Shown here one piece after another: positions 10,850 through 19,152 of a DNA stretch of 64,000 bases. Both the position numbers and the translations under genes were made by a program. Each line of letters opens with the position of its first letter. Position 1 is the first letter of the stretch. The stretch covers positions 1-64,000 of the forward strand of contig JBBDWJ010000288.1 of assembly GCA_040902925.1 (NCBI GenBank), read 5' to 3'. The DNA comes from JBBDWJ01 sp040902925. GTDB taxonomy: Bacteria > Acidobacteriota > Terriglobia > Bryobacterales > UBA6623. The notes under the pieces were generated by a model. That model did no database searches and had not been told where the DNA came from. It worked only from the letters and a program-made list of their open reading frames with translations.

Positions 10850-12037
10850 ATGAAGCTTCCAACCCTTGCGGTCCACGCTGGCGACCGCAAGAAACCAGGT
10901 GACTACATCCCGGTAACGACGCCGATTCACGGCGCGGCAAGCTATGTCTACGAAGACATCGAAGACCTGGACCGCGTCTTCGGGGGCGAGCGGCCGGGCA
11001 TGATGTACGGCCGCTACGGCAACCCCACCGTCGAGGCTCTTGAGGAGCAGATCGCGGCGCTCGAAGGGGGCGATTTTGCCATCGCGACCTCCTCGGGAAT
11101 GGCAGCTATTCATCTCGCCCTGCAGGCGGCCCTGCTCGACCGCCGCAAGTCGATCGTGGCGGCGAAAGTCCTCTACGGCCAGACCCTGACGCTGCTGATG
11201 AGTGTTCTCGAACCGGGCGGAATCGAGGTCGAATTCGCCGACCCGTGTGATCTGCAGGCCTTTGAGGCGACCATCGCCGAGGCAAAACCGGCGGTCGTGC
11301 TGGTCGAGACGGTATCCAACCCGTTGCTGCGGGTATCTCCGCTCGACCGGATCGCGGAGATCGCCCACGCCCACGGTGCGCTGGTGATCGTCGATGCCAG
11401 TTTTACCTCGCCGGCCCTGCTGCAGCCGCTCAGCCTCGGCATCGACATCGTCGTTCACAGCGCTACAAAATATTTGGCCGGCCACGGCGACGTGCTGGGC
11501 GGCATTTTGATCACTCGCGAGGAATTCCGGCCGGCGCTGCGAGTCCTCAGCCGCAGCCTGGGTCCCAATATGGGGCCGTTCGAGGCTTACCTGACGATGC
11601 GCGGCGTCAAGACGCTGCCGCTGCGCGTCGAACGCCAGTGCCAAAACGCCTGCCGCGTCGCCGCCTGGCTCAAGGATCATCCGCGCATCGATCGCGTCTA
11701 TTTCCCCGGCGACCCGGCCCACCCCGACCACGATACGGTCAAGCGGCTGTTCGCGAACGGCTCGGGCGGAGCGATGGTGAGCTTCGAGCTGAAGGATGCC
11801 GGGCGCGAGCAGATCTTCGCGTTCCTCAATGCCCTCAAAATTGTTGTGCGGGCGACCAGTCTCGGCGACGTCCACTCGATGATTCTCCATCCGGTGATGA
11901 GCTCGCACCGCGATTTGGCGCCTAGGCACCGCGAACGGTTGGGGATTCGCGACAATCTGCTGCGGCTGTCGGTAGGCATTGAGGCTGTGGAAGACATCGT
12001 CGAAGACCTCGATCAGGCGCTAGCGGAAAGCGCCTGA
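10850..12037 (+). CDS. Trans-sulfuration family PLP enzyme (cystathionine synthase/lyase or methionine gamma-lyase type)
   Basis: This is a 395-residue fold type I PLP enzyme of the Cys/Met metabolism family. Visible features are YGRYGNPTVEALEEQIAALEGG, the TSSGMAAIHLAL loop, the VDASFTSPALLQPLSLG segment and the PLP-lysine motif SATKYLAGHGDVLGG. The start is ATG 10850 with GAGG ten bases upstream; an in-frame GTG at 10820 is less likely. Family members include cystathionine gamma-synthase, cystathionine beta/gamma-lyase, O-acetylhomoserine sulfhydrylase and methionine gamma-lyase. They cannot be separated safely by eye. It is transcribed away from secA and converges on an unknown gene. Confidence 0.88.
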   Translation: MKLPTLAVHAGDRKKPGDYIPVTTPIHGAASYVYEDIEDLDRVFGGERPGMMYGRYGNPTVEALEEQIAALEGGDFAIATSSGMAAIHLALQAALLDRRKSIVAAKVLYGQTLTLLMSVLEPGGIEVEFADPCDLQAFEATIAEAKPAVVLVETVSNPLLRVSPLDRIAEIAHAHGALVIVDASFTSPALLQPLSLGIDIVVHSATKYLAGHGDVLGGILITREEFRPALRVLSRSLGPNMGPFEAYLTMRGVKTLPLRVERQCQNACRVAAWLKDHPRIDRVYFPGDPAHPDHDTVKRLFANGSGGAMVSFELKDAGREQIFAFLNALKIVVRATSLGDVHSMILHPVMSSHRDLAPRHRERLGIRDNLLRLSVGIEAVEDIVEDLDQALAESA

Positions 12038-12052
12038 ACCCAAAAAGGCTAG

Positions 12053-12649
12053 TTAGAGCGCCCGAGCCGTCCCGCCGCCAATCCGGCGCCAGCCCAGCCG
12101 CAATACGCGCGCGGTATGCACATACGCCGCGTACGCCAACAGAAAAACCAAGCTAAACGGGAACGCCGCCAAGCGAGCCGCTGCCCGTACCGCCGACTCC
12201 TCGAAGATACCGGAGCGGTGCATCCAAAGCTGCAACAAGTTTCGCCAGTGCCCGCGATCCAACCAAAAGAAATCCGAGTTTTCGTTAACGATCAGGAACT
12301 TGGAGGGGAACAAAAGCAAAGCCGCTGTCCGCCAGGACGCCATCAAGGGGCTATTGGCGCATAACACAGCGGTGATCGGATACCGCCGTGAACGGATCTC
12401 CCGAAGCAGCCGCCATCTTGATCGCCTGTCCGTACAATCGATTGCGCGCCAGACTTGCGGAGCGCCCTGCGATTCCGACGCCAGGCCAGCAGGGTCGGCA
12501 GGCAAACAAGTCAACAGATCAATCGGGGTTTGCGGCCCAAAAACCTCGCGCAGCCGCGGTATCAACCGCTCGGCAACGTCGCGGGGGCCGCTCTCGACCA
12601 CCAGAACGCGAGAGGGCTCCGGTACAGACCGCGAAAGAAACCACCGCAT
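12053..12649 (-). CDS. Hypothetical protein with C-terminal hydrophobic segment
   Basis: I do not recognise this 198-residue protein. It begins with a basic stretch and then VLVVESGPRDVAERLIPRL, which looks like an alpha/beta (Rossmann-type) nucleotide- or sugar-binding fold. A second strand-like block is YPITAVLCANSPLMASWRTAALLLFPSKFLIVNEN. The last 50 residues hold a membrane segment (LAAFPFSLVFLLAYAAYVHTA). The layout is reminiscent of a membrane-tethered glycosyltransferase-like domain, but this is only an impression. It is divergent from the methyltransferase gene at 12715, sharing a 65-base spacer. Confidence 0.6.
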   Translation of the reverse strand: MRWFLSRSVPEPSRVLVVESGPRDVAERLIPRLREVFGPQTPIDLLTCLPADPAGLASESQGAPQVWRAIDCTDRRSRWRLLREIRSRRYPITAVLCANSPLMASWRTAALLLFPSKFLIVNENSDFFWLDRGHWRNLLQLWMHRSGIFEESAVRAAARLAAFPFSLVFLLAYAAYVHTARVLRLGWRRIGGGTARAL

Positions 12650-12714
12650 AGACTTCCCATTCTAGGCTGGGAAAGCCTCGACGGCACCGCCATGCTCTAT
12701 CCTCGTAAGGACAG

Positions 12715-13497
12715 ATGGGCGGTGGCGGGAAACAACCGCCAGGCATGTTGGGACTTTTCAAGCAATGGACCGCGCCGCGGCCGCGAGTCGAGCAAACAGA
12801 GCTGCTCGACCTCGGCGAGGGAACCGTCGAAGAGATTCGTCAAAACCTGCGCGACATGCATCGGGTCAACCGCTGGCTTGGCGGCCACGCGGCACTGCGC
12901 CGTTTCCTGCTTCCCCGCATTCGTCAAACCGCGAACGGCAAGCCGCTCCGCATCCTCGACGTGGCTACCGGAGCGGGACATACGCCGATCACCCTTGCCC
13001 AATGGGCCCGCCGCGAAGGAATTCCGGTCACGATTGTGGCGCTCGACGCCAGCCACCGCCTTCTCGGCATGGCGCGCGACCAACTCAAGCAGTACCCCGA
13101 GATCTGGCCGCTTTCCGCCGACGCCCGGCACCTCCCCTTCGCGCCCGGCTCGTTCGATTTCGTGATCTCGACGCACTTTCTGCACCATCTCGATCCAGAG
13201 GGGTTGACCGCCACGCTCAGGGCTCTGGCGAAGATTTCGCGCGGGTCGGTAATCCTCAACGACCTGGTCCGAAGCCCGACTTCCGCGTTTCTGTTCCGAT
13301 ACGGTGCGCCGTTGTTTTTTCGGAACCGTTTGACGCTCCAAGATGGACTCGCCTCTATCGGCCAAGCCTATACGCCGCTGGAGATGCGCGAGTTGCTGGA
13401 CGCCGCAGATCTTCCCGGCGCGTTCGTGCACAACCATGGCCTGTACTACCGGATGACCGTCGTGATCGACCCTTGCGGCGTGCAATCGCGCGATTAG
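12715..13497 (+). CDS. Class I SAM-dependent methyltransferase
   Basis: This 260-residue protein has a Rossmann methyltransferase core. Motif I is LRILDVATGAGHTPITLA, the acidic post-I strand is VALDAS, and motif II/III regions are SADARHLPFAPGSFDFVISTHFLHHLD and ILNDLVRS. The N-terminal helix block (VEEIRQNLRDMHRVNRWLGG) is typical of methyltransferases found next to type III polyketide or quinone genes. The substrate is unknown. Starts at 12715 and 12745 are both possible, and neither has a convincing ribosome site. It converges on the UbiE/MenG gene, a second methyltransferase, with a 56-base gap. Confidence 0.82.
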   Translation: MGGGGKQPPGMLGLFKQWTAPRPRVEQTELLDLGEGTVEEIRQNLRDMHRVNRWLGGHAALRRFLLPRIRQTANGKPLRILDVATGAGHTPITLAQWARREGIPVTIVALDASHRLLGMARDQLKQYPEIWPLSADARHLPFAPGSFDFVISTHFLHHLDPEGLTATLRALAKISRGSVILNDLVRSPTSAFLFRYGAPLFFRNRLTLQDGLASIGQAYTPLEMRELLDAADLPGAFVHNHGLYYRMTVVIDPCGVQSRD

Positions 13498-13553
13498 CGA
13501 CACTGCCGCGCCGGTCGAGAGAATCCCGGTCCTCCGCCCGGCGCGGCCGAAGA

Positions 13554-14258
13554 CTAGGTTTGATGCTGCTTTGCAGCGGAATGAACGGCAATCCCGCCCA
13601 GAACATATTCCGTCGCACGCACGTCGCGGCAGCCGAGTCGCTCTAACAGTTGACGCAGGCCGGCGCTCGTCACGAAGCTCCGCAGCGACTTGGCGATATA
13701 GGTGTAGTGGCCGGCGTTGCCGTGCAGGCAGAGACCCCAGAAGGCGCCTTGAATGTACAACACGGCCAGGTAAATGGCTCTCAGTACGGGGTTTGCCGGC
13801 AGGGAAAAATCCAGACTGACCAGCAGACCGCCCGGCTTGGTCACGCGCAGGATTTCGCGCAGCGACTCCTCGAGCTGCGGGAAATTCCTTAACCCGTAGC
13901 CGACGAAAACGGCGTCAAACTGCCCGTCGGCGAACGGCAGGCTCATGGCGTCGGAGCAGATGGCGCGCTCGACGCCTCGCCTCCGGGCGAGACCCAGCAT
14001 GCGCGGCGTCAGATCGGCGGCGACGGGACGCGCATCGCCCCGCTCAGCCGCAACCAGCAGCGAGAAGTCCCCGGTGCCGCAGGCTAGGTCGAGCACCCAC
14101 GCGCCGGAGGGCAGCCGTGCCTGGCGTACGGCCCGCCGTTTCCAGCCCGAGTCCATGCCGAACGAAAGGGCGCGTGTGATGAAGTCGTAGCGCGGCGCGA
14201 TATCGCTGAACAAGCGCCGCATCAGACGCAAGTCGCGCCTTTCAGGAGGTACCGTCAT
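13554..14258 (-). CDS. ubiE: Demethylmenaquinone/ubiquinone methyltransferase (UbiE/MenG family)
   Basis: This protein C-methylates the quinone ring in the last step of menaquinone (or ubiquinone) synthesis. The 234 residues show the family signature: LFSDIAPRYDFITRALSFGMDSGWKR at the N-terminus, motif I VLDLACGTGDFSLL and GYGLRNFPQLEESLREILRVTKPGG. The C-terminal YTYIAKSLRSF segment matches the usual Y-x-Y-L-xx-S region. The start is ATG 14258, because the longer frame opens at TTG 14315 with unrelated sequence. The gene is divergent from the exported protein at 14342. As an acidobacterium the host probably makes menaquinone, so MenG is the likely role. Confidence 0.88.
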   Translation of the reverse strand: MTVPPERRDLRLMRRLFSDIAPRYDFITRALSFGMDSGWKRRAVRQARLPSGAWVLDLACGTGDFSLLVAAERGDARPVAADLTPRMLGLARRRGVERAICSDAMSLPFADGQFDAVFVGYGLRNFPQLEESLREILRVTKPGGLLVSLDFSLPANPVLRAIYLAVLYIQGAFWGLCLHGNAGHYTYIAKSLRSFVTSAGLRQLLERLGCRDVRATEYVLGGIAVHSAAKQHQT

Positions 14259-14341
14259 AAATAAGTTGCGAGTCCACAGGCAGTTGGAGCTTGGGCCATA
14301 GCCGCCAGCTTTCAATTTTGGTACAAAGGGACATTAACACG

Positions 14342-15037
14342 ATGCGAAGCCTGTTGCGCGTCTCGTTGTTGCTTGCCGTCGCCTGCCCGTTTGCGGCCGG
14401 TGCGGCAGGTCCCCGAGCGATCGATTTCGAGCACGGCGGCCTCGAGGATTGGTACTTGACCGTGCCGGGCGACTGGAAGATCGTCGAGAGCGGCGGCAAC
14501 CACGCGCTGCGCCTCGACAAGGCCGGCCCGGTCGGCGCTAACCCGCGGCGTCCGGTCAAGTTTGCCTTATGGAAGCCAGGTTGTGTGAGTGATTTCGAAC
14601 TGCGAGTGCGGGTGAAGCGCGACCCGATTCTGGCGAAAGAAGGCGACGTGCTCGTCATCTTTGGCTTTCAGGACAAGCTGCACTTCTACTACGCCCACTT
14701 GTCGAGCGACGACGGCAATGTGGCCGTACACAACGGAATCTTTCGCGTCAACGGAGGCGACCGCGAACGTATCGCCGGTGTGGGGGCGAAACCCGCGCTA
14801 CCGGACGAAAACTGGCGGCAAGTGCGAGTCGTGCGCAACGCGAAATCGGGCGAGATCAAGCTTTTCCTGGACGATGACGCCGCACCACGCTTCCAGGCCA
14901 CCGACCGCACGCATGCCTATGGGCTCGTAGGCGTCGGCTCTTTCGACAATACCGGGGAGTTCGACGATCTCCGCCTGCAGGGAACCTCAAGCGCGGAGTG
15001 CCGCACGGATCAGATTCAGACGCTCGATGCTCCATGA
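14342..15037 (+). CDS. Exported concanavalin-like (DUF1080/LamG-type) protein
   Basis: This 231-residue protein has a clear signal peptide (LLRVSLLLAVACPFAAGA). A single beta-sandwich domain follows, with repeated features such as FELRVRVKRDP, DVLVIFGFQDKLHFYYAHLS, GSGEIKLFLDD-like strands and GLVGVGSFDNTGEFDDLRLQG at the end. This pattern fits the DUF1080 (3-keto-disaccharide hydrolase)/LamG concanavalin fold, which is very common in Acidobacteriota. Carbohydrate binding or hydrolysis is plausible but not shown. It lies 164 bases before the four-gene sugar-phosphate operon and could share its promoter. Confidence 0.7.
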   Translation: MRSLLRVSLLLAVACPFAAGAAGPRAIDFEHGGLEDWYLTVPGDWKIVESGGNHALRLDKAGPVGANPRRPVKFALWKPGCVSDFELRVRVKRDPILAKEGDVLVIFGFQDKLHFYYAHLSSDDGNVAVHNGIFRVNGGDRERIAGVGAKPALPDENWRQVRVVRNAKSGEIKLFLDDDAAPRFQATDRTHAYGLVGVGSFDNTGEFDDLRLQGTSSAECRTDQIQTLDAP

Positions 15038-15201
15038 AACGCGCACAGGCCGTCGCGCGGCTGCGCGGCGCTCTCCCGGTTTCGGATTCAGAAACAGGCT
15101 GCCCTTGTACCAGCCGCGGCAATGGGGCGTTCGCGCCGTCGAGCGCGGACCTGAAGTAACAACGGCCGCTACTCGGTGAACGACAGTTAAGAAATCCGTA
15201 G

Positions 15202-16038
15202 ATGACAGCACAAACTACTTCCAAAGCCGGCGGAACCGTCGAGATCTGCAATCCGGCCTCCAACGCACTGCGCTCGCGCGTGGCGCTATTTGATTTCGAC
15301 GGCACGCTCTCGCTGATTCGCGCCGGCTGGGAATCTGTCATGGTGCCGATGATGGTTGAGGAGCTGCTCAATCTGAACAGCGGCGAGCCCGAAGACGAGC
15401 TGCGAGCCATCGTCGAAGAATTCGTCGGCCATCTCACCGGGCGGCAGACGATCTATCAGATGATCGAGTTCACCGAGCAGATGAAGAAGCGCGGCGGCAA
15501 GCCGCTCGAGGCACTCGAATACAAGCACATCTACCACGACCGCTTGATGGAGAAAATCAAGGACCGCCGCGACGGTCTGCAGGCTGGCCGCATCGCGCCC
15601 GACGAGATGATGGTGCCCGGCGGACGCCGCCTCGTCGAATCGCTGAAGGAACGCGGCCTGACGCTTTACCTCGCCAGCGGCACCGATCAGCAGTTCATGC
15701 GCGAGGAGGCTGCTCTGCTCGGCGTTGACCGCTACTTCGACGGCGTCTACGGTGCTCTCGACGACTACAAAAGTTTCTCAAAGAAAATTCTGATCGAGAA
15801 GCTGATTCGCGACAGCGAATTCGCCGGCGAAGAATTTCTCGGTTTTGGCGACGGCTTCGTCGAGATCCAGAACGTAAAGGAAGTGGGCGGCGTCGCGGTC
15901 GGACTCGCCACCGACGAGCCGGATTGTGTCCAAGTCAATCCGGTAAAGCGAAAACGCTTGATCGATGTCGGCGCCGACTGGATCGTGCCCAACTTCAACG
16001 CCCACGATGAGTTGATGAGCGCGCTGTTTCCGTCATGA
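15202..16038 (+). CDS. HAD-superfamily phosphatase, first gene of a four-gene coupled operon
   Basis: This 278-residue HAD hydrolase has motif I RVALFDFDGTLS, motif II in LYLASGT, a lysine in SKKILIEKL and motif III/IV in EFLGFGDGFVEIQNVKEVGG. A helical cap of about 100 residues (roughly 45-145) sits between motifs I and II, as in phosphoglycolate phosphatase-type C1 HADs. The substrate is probably a small phosphorylated metabolite. The C-terminus (IVPNFNAHDELMSALF) is typical of sugar-phosphate HADs. Its TGA overlaps the ATG of the next gene (ATGA), so translation is coupled to a DHS-like protein, a PfkB kinase and a SIS isomerase. Confidence 0.82.
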   Translation: MTAQTTSKAGGTVEICNPASNALRSRVALFDFDGTLSLIRAGWESVMVPMMVEELLNLNSGEPEDELRAIVEEFVGHLTGRQTIYQMIEFTEQMKKRGGKPLEALEYKHIYHDRLMEKIKDRRDGLQAGRIAPDEMMVPGGRRLVESLKERGLTLYLASGTDQQFMREEAALLGVDRYFDGVYGALDDYKSFSKKILIEKLIRDSEFAGEEFLGFGDGFVEIQNVKEVGGVAVGLATDEPDCVQVNPVKRKRLIDVGADWIVPNFNAHDELMSALFPS

Positions 16039-17009
16039 AATCGAAATACCCCATCTTCGACCGCGAACGGCTGAAGCTGCGGCCGCTTGCGGAGCGCGAT
16101 CACGACATGGATCTCGGCTACCTGTTGCAGCTCGATGATCCGATCCAGGCGGTCGAGGATCCCTCGCTGCCGGTTATCGCCGAGCGGCTACGAGGAGCTC
16201 AGGAGCGCGGCGCGGCGCGACTGCTGATGATGGGCGCTCATGTCATCAAAATGGGCGTTTCGCGTTTTATCATCGAGCTGCTGCGGAAAGGCATCATCAC
16301 GCATGTGGCGATGAATGGAGCCGGCGCCATCCACGACTACGAACTCGCCCGCATCGGTGCGACAACCGAAAGCGTCGCCCGCTACATCCGCAGCGGCGAG
16401 TTCGGGCTGTGGCAGGAGACCGGCCTGCTCAACGACTGGGCGCGCGAGGCGGCGGACCTTGACCTGGGTTTTGGAGAGAACGTCGGCCGGCGCATTCTGG
16501 AGAGCGATTACCCGCACAAGGACGTCAGTATTCTCGCCGCGGCCTACGAGTTATCGATTCCCGTGACGCTGCACATCGGCGTCGGCTACGACATCATTCA
16601 CGAGCATCCCAACTGCGACGGCGGGGCGCTCGGCAAGGCGAGCTATCGCGATTTCCTGATCTACACGCACGCCGTCGAGCAGCTCGAAGGCGGCGTCATG
16701 CTGAGCTTCGGGTCGGCGATCATGGGTCCGGAAGTTTATCTCAAAGCGCTTTCGATGGTACGCAATGTGGCTCATCCGCAGGGCCGCGCGATCTGTCATT
16801 TCACAACGGCGGTGTTCGATCTGGTGCCGATCCAGGGAAACTACCACAAGGAGCTTCCCAAGACCGACCCGGGGTATTACTTCCGCCCGCACAAGACCAT
16901 GCTGGTGCGCACAGTGGCGGATGGCGGTGAAAGTTTCTATATTTGTGGTGATCATCGAGCTACCCTCCCAGCTCTGGCGCGCGCCGTTCTCAATGAGGTG
17001 ATGTCGTGA
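16035..17009 (+). CDS. Deoxyhypusine-synthase-like Rossmann-fold protein, function unknown
   Basis: I could not assign this 324-residue protein to a characterised family. Two blocks resemble deoxyhypusine synthase (DHS). The first is MMGAHVIKMGVSRFIIELL followed by an AMNGAGAIHDYELA loop, compared with the DHS nicotinamide/NAD region. The second is a late HIGVGYDIIHEHPNC...GGALG segment with a following helix and LSFGSAIMGPE. Bacteria lack the eIF5A substrate of true DHS, and bacterial members often act on other amines. The role here is therefore open; NAD-dependent chemistry on a sugar phosphate or amine is an inference. It is coupled on both sides by 4-base overlaps, so its function should be tied to the kinase, isomerase and phosphatase. 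Confidence 0.6.
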   Translation: MKSKYPIFDRERLKLRPLAERDHDMDLGYLLQLDDPIQAVEDPSLPVIAERLRGAQERGAARLLMMGAHVIKMGVSRFIIELLRKGIITHVAMNGAGAIHDYELARIGATTESVARYIRSGEFGLWQETGLLNDWAREAADLDLGFGENVGRRILESDYPHKDVSILAAAYELSIPVTLHIGVGYDIIHEHPNCDGGALGKASYRDFLIYTHAVEQLEGGVMLSFGSAIMGPEVYLKALSMVRNVAHPQGRAICHFTTAVFDLVPIQGNYHKELPKTDPGYYFRPHKTMLVRTVADGGESFYICGDHRATLPALARAVLNEVMS

Positions 17010-18001
17010 ACTGGGCTCAAATCATCGACGGATTCAACGCCTGCAAGGTGTTGGTGGTGGGGGACATTTGCCTGGACCGCTGGTGCCGCTACGATCCGGC
17101 GGAAGCGGATATTTCGCGCGAAACGGGCATCGCGCGGATCGGTGTTATCGGCACCGAGGTCACACCCGGAGCCGGCGGCACGGTGGCTAACAACGTCGCC
17201 GCGCTGGGCGCCGGGCAAGTGTCGGTGCTGGGCGCCATCGGGCAGGACGGCTTTGGCTTCGAACTCGAGCGCGCGTTGGCCGAGCGCCGCATCGAATACA
17301 ACCTGCTGGTCGCTTCGCAGCGGATGCAGACCTTCACCTACACGAAGCTCATCAATGACGCGACCGGCGTCGAAGACAAACCACGCGTCGACCAGATCAA
17401 CACGCGTACGCTGCCCGATGAGGTTGAAGACCAGCTCATTGCCAATTTTCACTCGGCGTACAAGGACTTCGATATCATCCTCGTCGCCGATCAGGCTGAG
17501 ACGAACTACGGCGGGGTTGTTTCACCTGGTTTGCGCGAGATGATCTGCGATGTCGCCGAGCGCAACCCGAAAAAAATCGTGATCGTCGACTCGCGCAACC
17601 GCATCGAGCTGTTTCGCAATGTGATCGCCAAGCCCAATCAGCAGGAGGCCGACCGCGCTTGCCGCAAGTCGATTGGCATGATTGATTACACGCGTCTGAT
17701 GAAGGTGATCGGCACGCGGCCTCTGGTGATCACGCAAGGCGCCTCGGGCGCGATGCTGGTGAACGAAAACGGCGAGAAGCAGATCCCGGCGCCGCTCACC
17801 GAGCAGCCAATCGACACCTGCGGAGCGGGGGACAGCTTCGCGGCGGGCCTCTCCCTTGCCTTCCACGTTACCGGCGACATCGAGACAGCGGTGCGCCTCG
17901 GCCTGCTGGTCTCAGGTATTACGATAATGAAGAAGGGCACCGGAACGGCCTCGCCCGCCGAGGTGCTCGAGAAGGCCGAGTCTCTGGCCCAGTCAGCATG
18001 A
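17006..18001 (+). CDS. PfkB-family carbohydrate kinase (HldE/RfaE N-domain-like)
   Basis: This is a 331-residue ribokinase-family kinase. Features are the N-terminal VLVVGDICLDRW, the PGAGGTVANNVAALGA substrate loop, an aspartate-rich DIILVADQAETNYGG region and the catalytic TCGAGDSFAAGLSLA (PfkB signature 2). The overall pattern resembles the heptose-7-phosphate kinase domain of HldE more than fructokinases. The nucleotidyltransferase domain of HldE is absent. The start is GTG 17006, overlapping the upstream stop as GTGA. The gene lies immediately before a GmhA-like isomerase (ATGA overlap). A heptose-phosphate or related sugar-phosphate substrate is the best guess. Confidence 0.82.
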   Translation: MNWAQIIDGFNACKVLVVGDICLDRWCRYDPAEADISRETGIARIGVIGTEVTPGAGGTVANNVAALGAGQVSVLGAIGQDGFGFELERALAERRIEYNLLVASQRMQTFTYTKLINDATGVEDKPRVDQINTRTLPDEVEDQLIANFHSAYKDFDIILVADQAETNYGGVVSPGLREMICDVAERNPKKIVIVDSRNRIELFRNVIAKPNQQEADRACRKSIGMIDYTRLMKVIGTRPLVITQGASGAMLVNENGEKQIPAPLTEQPIDTCGAGDSFAAGLSLAFHVTGDIETAVRLGLLVSGITIMKKGTGTASPAEVLEKAESLAQSA

Positions 18002-18558
18002 AGATGAATTTTCCCACGGAATACAAAGCCAAACTGGTAGCGACCCTCGACACGATCGATCTCGATAAGGTGGATGAGATTATCGGGATACTGGCTCGCG
18101 CCCGCGATGAAGACCGTCAGATTTTCGTCTGCGGCAATGGCGGCAGCGCCGCCACGGCGAATCATTTCGCCTGCGACATGGTGAAGGGCGCCAGTTACGG
18201 CAAGGACAAACGGTTTCGCATTACGGCGCTCAGCGAACAGATCCCTACGATGACCGCTTACGCCAACGACGTCGGCTACGACGTTGTGTTCGTCGAGCAG
18301 CTCAAGAATTTCGCACGCCAAGGCGATGTTTTGATCGCGCTGAGCGGCAGCGGCAATTCCCCGAACGTCATCCGCGCGGTCGAATACGCGAAATCCATCG
18401 GCTGCCAGACGATCGGCCTGAGCGGCCGCGACGGCGGCAAGCTGAAGCCTCTTGTCGCGCTCAACGTCCACATCGAGGACGATCACATGGGCCGCATCGA
18501 AGACGCCCACATGGCGATCTGCCACATGATCGGGTACCACTTCATGGACCGCGAGTAA
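17998..18558 (+). CDS. SIS-domain phosphosugar isomerase (GmhA-like)
   Basis: This 186-residue SIS protein is close in pattern to sedoheptulose-7-phosphate isomerase GmhA. It has IFVCGNGGSAATANHFACDM, TAYANDVGYDVVF, VLIALSGSGNSPNVIRAVE, IGLSGRDGGKL and RIEDAHMAICHMI near the end. In GmhA, as I recall it, the glutamate pair after HFA supplies the catalytic base; here the corresponding residues read C-D. The C-terminal histidine region is kept. This could mean a different substrate or a conservative Glu-to-Asp change. It is the last gene of the four-gene operon, overlapping the kinase gene by ATGA. Confidence 0.8.
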   Translation: MKMNFPTEYKAKLVATLDTIDLDKVDEIIGILARARDEDRQIFVCGNGGSAATANHFACDMVKGASYGKDKRFRITALSEQIPTMTAYANDVGYDVVFVEQLKNFARQGDVLIALSGSGNSPNVIRAVEYAKSIGCQTIGLSGRDGGKLKPLVALNVHIEDDHMGRIEDAHMAICHMIGYHFMDRE

Positions 18559-18630
18559 CTGGTATTCTCCCTCTGCTTTTGCCTCTTAAATTTGTTTAGG
18601 CTCGGCGGTTGCGGCTCTGCCGCCCGCAGT

Positions 18631-19149
18631 TCACTGCCCAAACCGGAACACTTCGGGCTGTGCCACCTTCATGTAATCGCTCACCTTCAGGAATATGGAA
18701 TCGGTCAACGAGCCGGCGTTGAACGCGATGCGGTCGTTGTCTGTTATCGATGGATCGACATAGAGAGGAAACGGCAGGATCGGCCGTCCGAACGGCGGCA
18801 CCGCGCCGGGAACCAGGCCGGTCAGCTCGGCCAGTTCATCGGCGGTCGCGAAGCGAGTCCGGCGGGCGTTCAGATGGGCGCGGATGGCCTGAGAATCCAC
18901 GCGCAACGCGGCGCTCAGCACGAACAGCCGAAACCCTTCGTCCACTTTAATGAGCAGGGCCTTGCCGCCAATCCGTAGATCTTCCCCCCGCACGCGCGCG
19001 GAGTCTTCAGAAGTACGCGTCGGCTCGTGATGCAACTCGCGAAATTCGACGTTCTGATTCCGCAGCAGACCGCGGATACGCTCCCGAACCGAGGCGCCGG
19101 TCGAAGCCTCATCCGCCTCACTGGGTTGCGGATTTGTTGGCGAAGGCAT
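18631..19149 (-). CDS. YbaK/EbsC-type aminoacyl-tRNA deacylase domain protein
   Basis: This 172-residue protein has the YbaK/ProX editing-domain fold. Diagnostic parts are FRELHHEPTRTSEDSARVRG, KALLIKVDEGFRLFVLSA and LTGLVPGAVPPFGRP, the last typical of this family. Members hydrolyse mischarged tRNAs such as Cys- or Ala-tRNA-Pro in trans, and the precise substrate is not evident. The first 25 residues are Ser/Glu/Ala-rich and probably disordered. It follows surE by 3 bases and so is co-transcribed with it. proS is in the same window but 39 kb away. Confidence 0.85.
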   Translation of the reverse strand: MPSPTNPQPSEADEASTGASVRERIRGLLRNQNVEFRELHHEPTRTSEDSARVRGEDLRIGGKALLIKVDEGFRLFVLSAALRVDSQAIRAHLNARRTRFATADELAELTGLVPGAVPPFGRPILPFPLYVDPSITDNDRIAFNAGSLTDSIFLKVSDYMKVAQPEVFRFGQ

Positions 19150-19152
19150 TTT

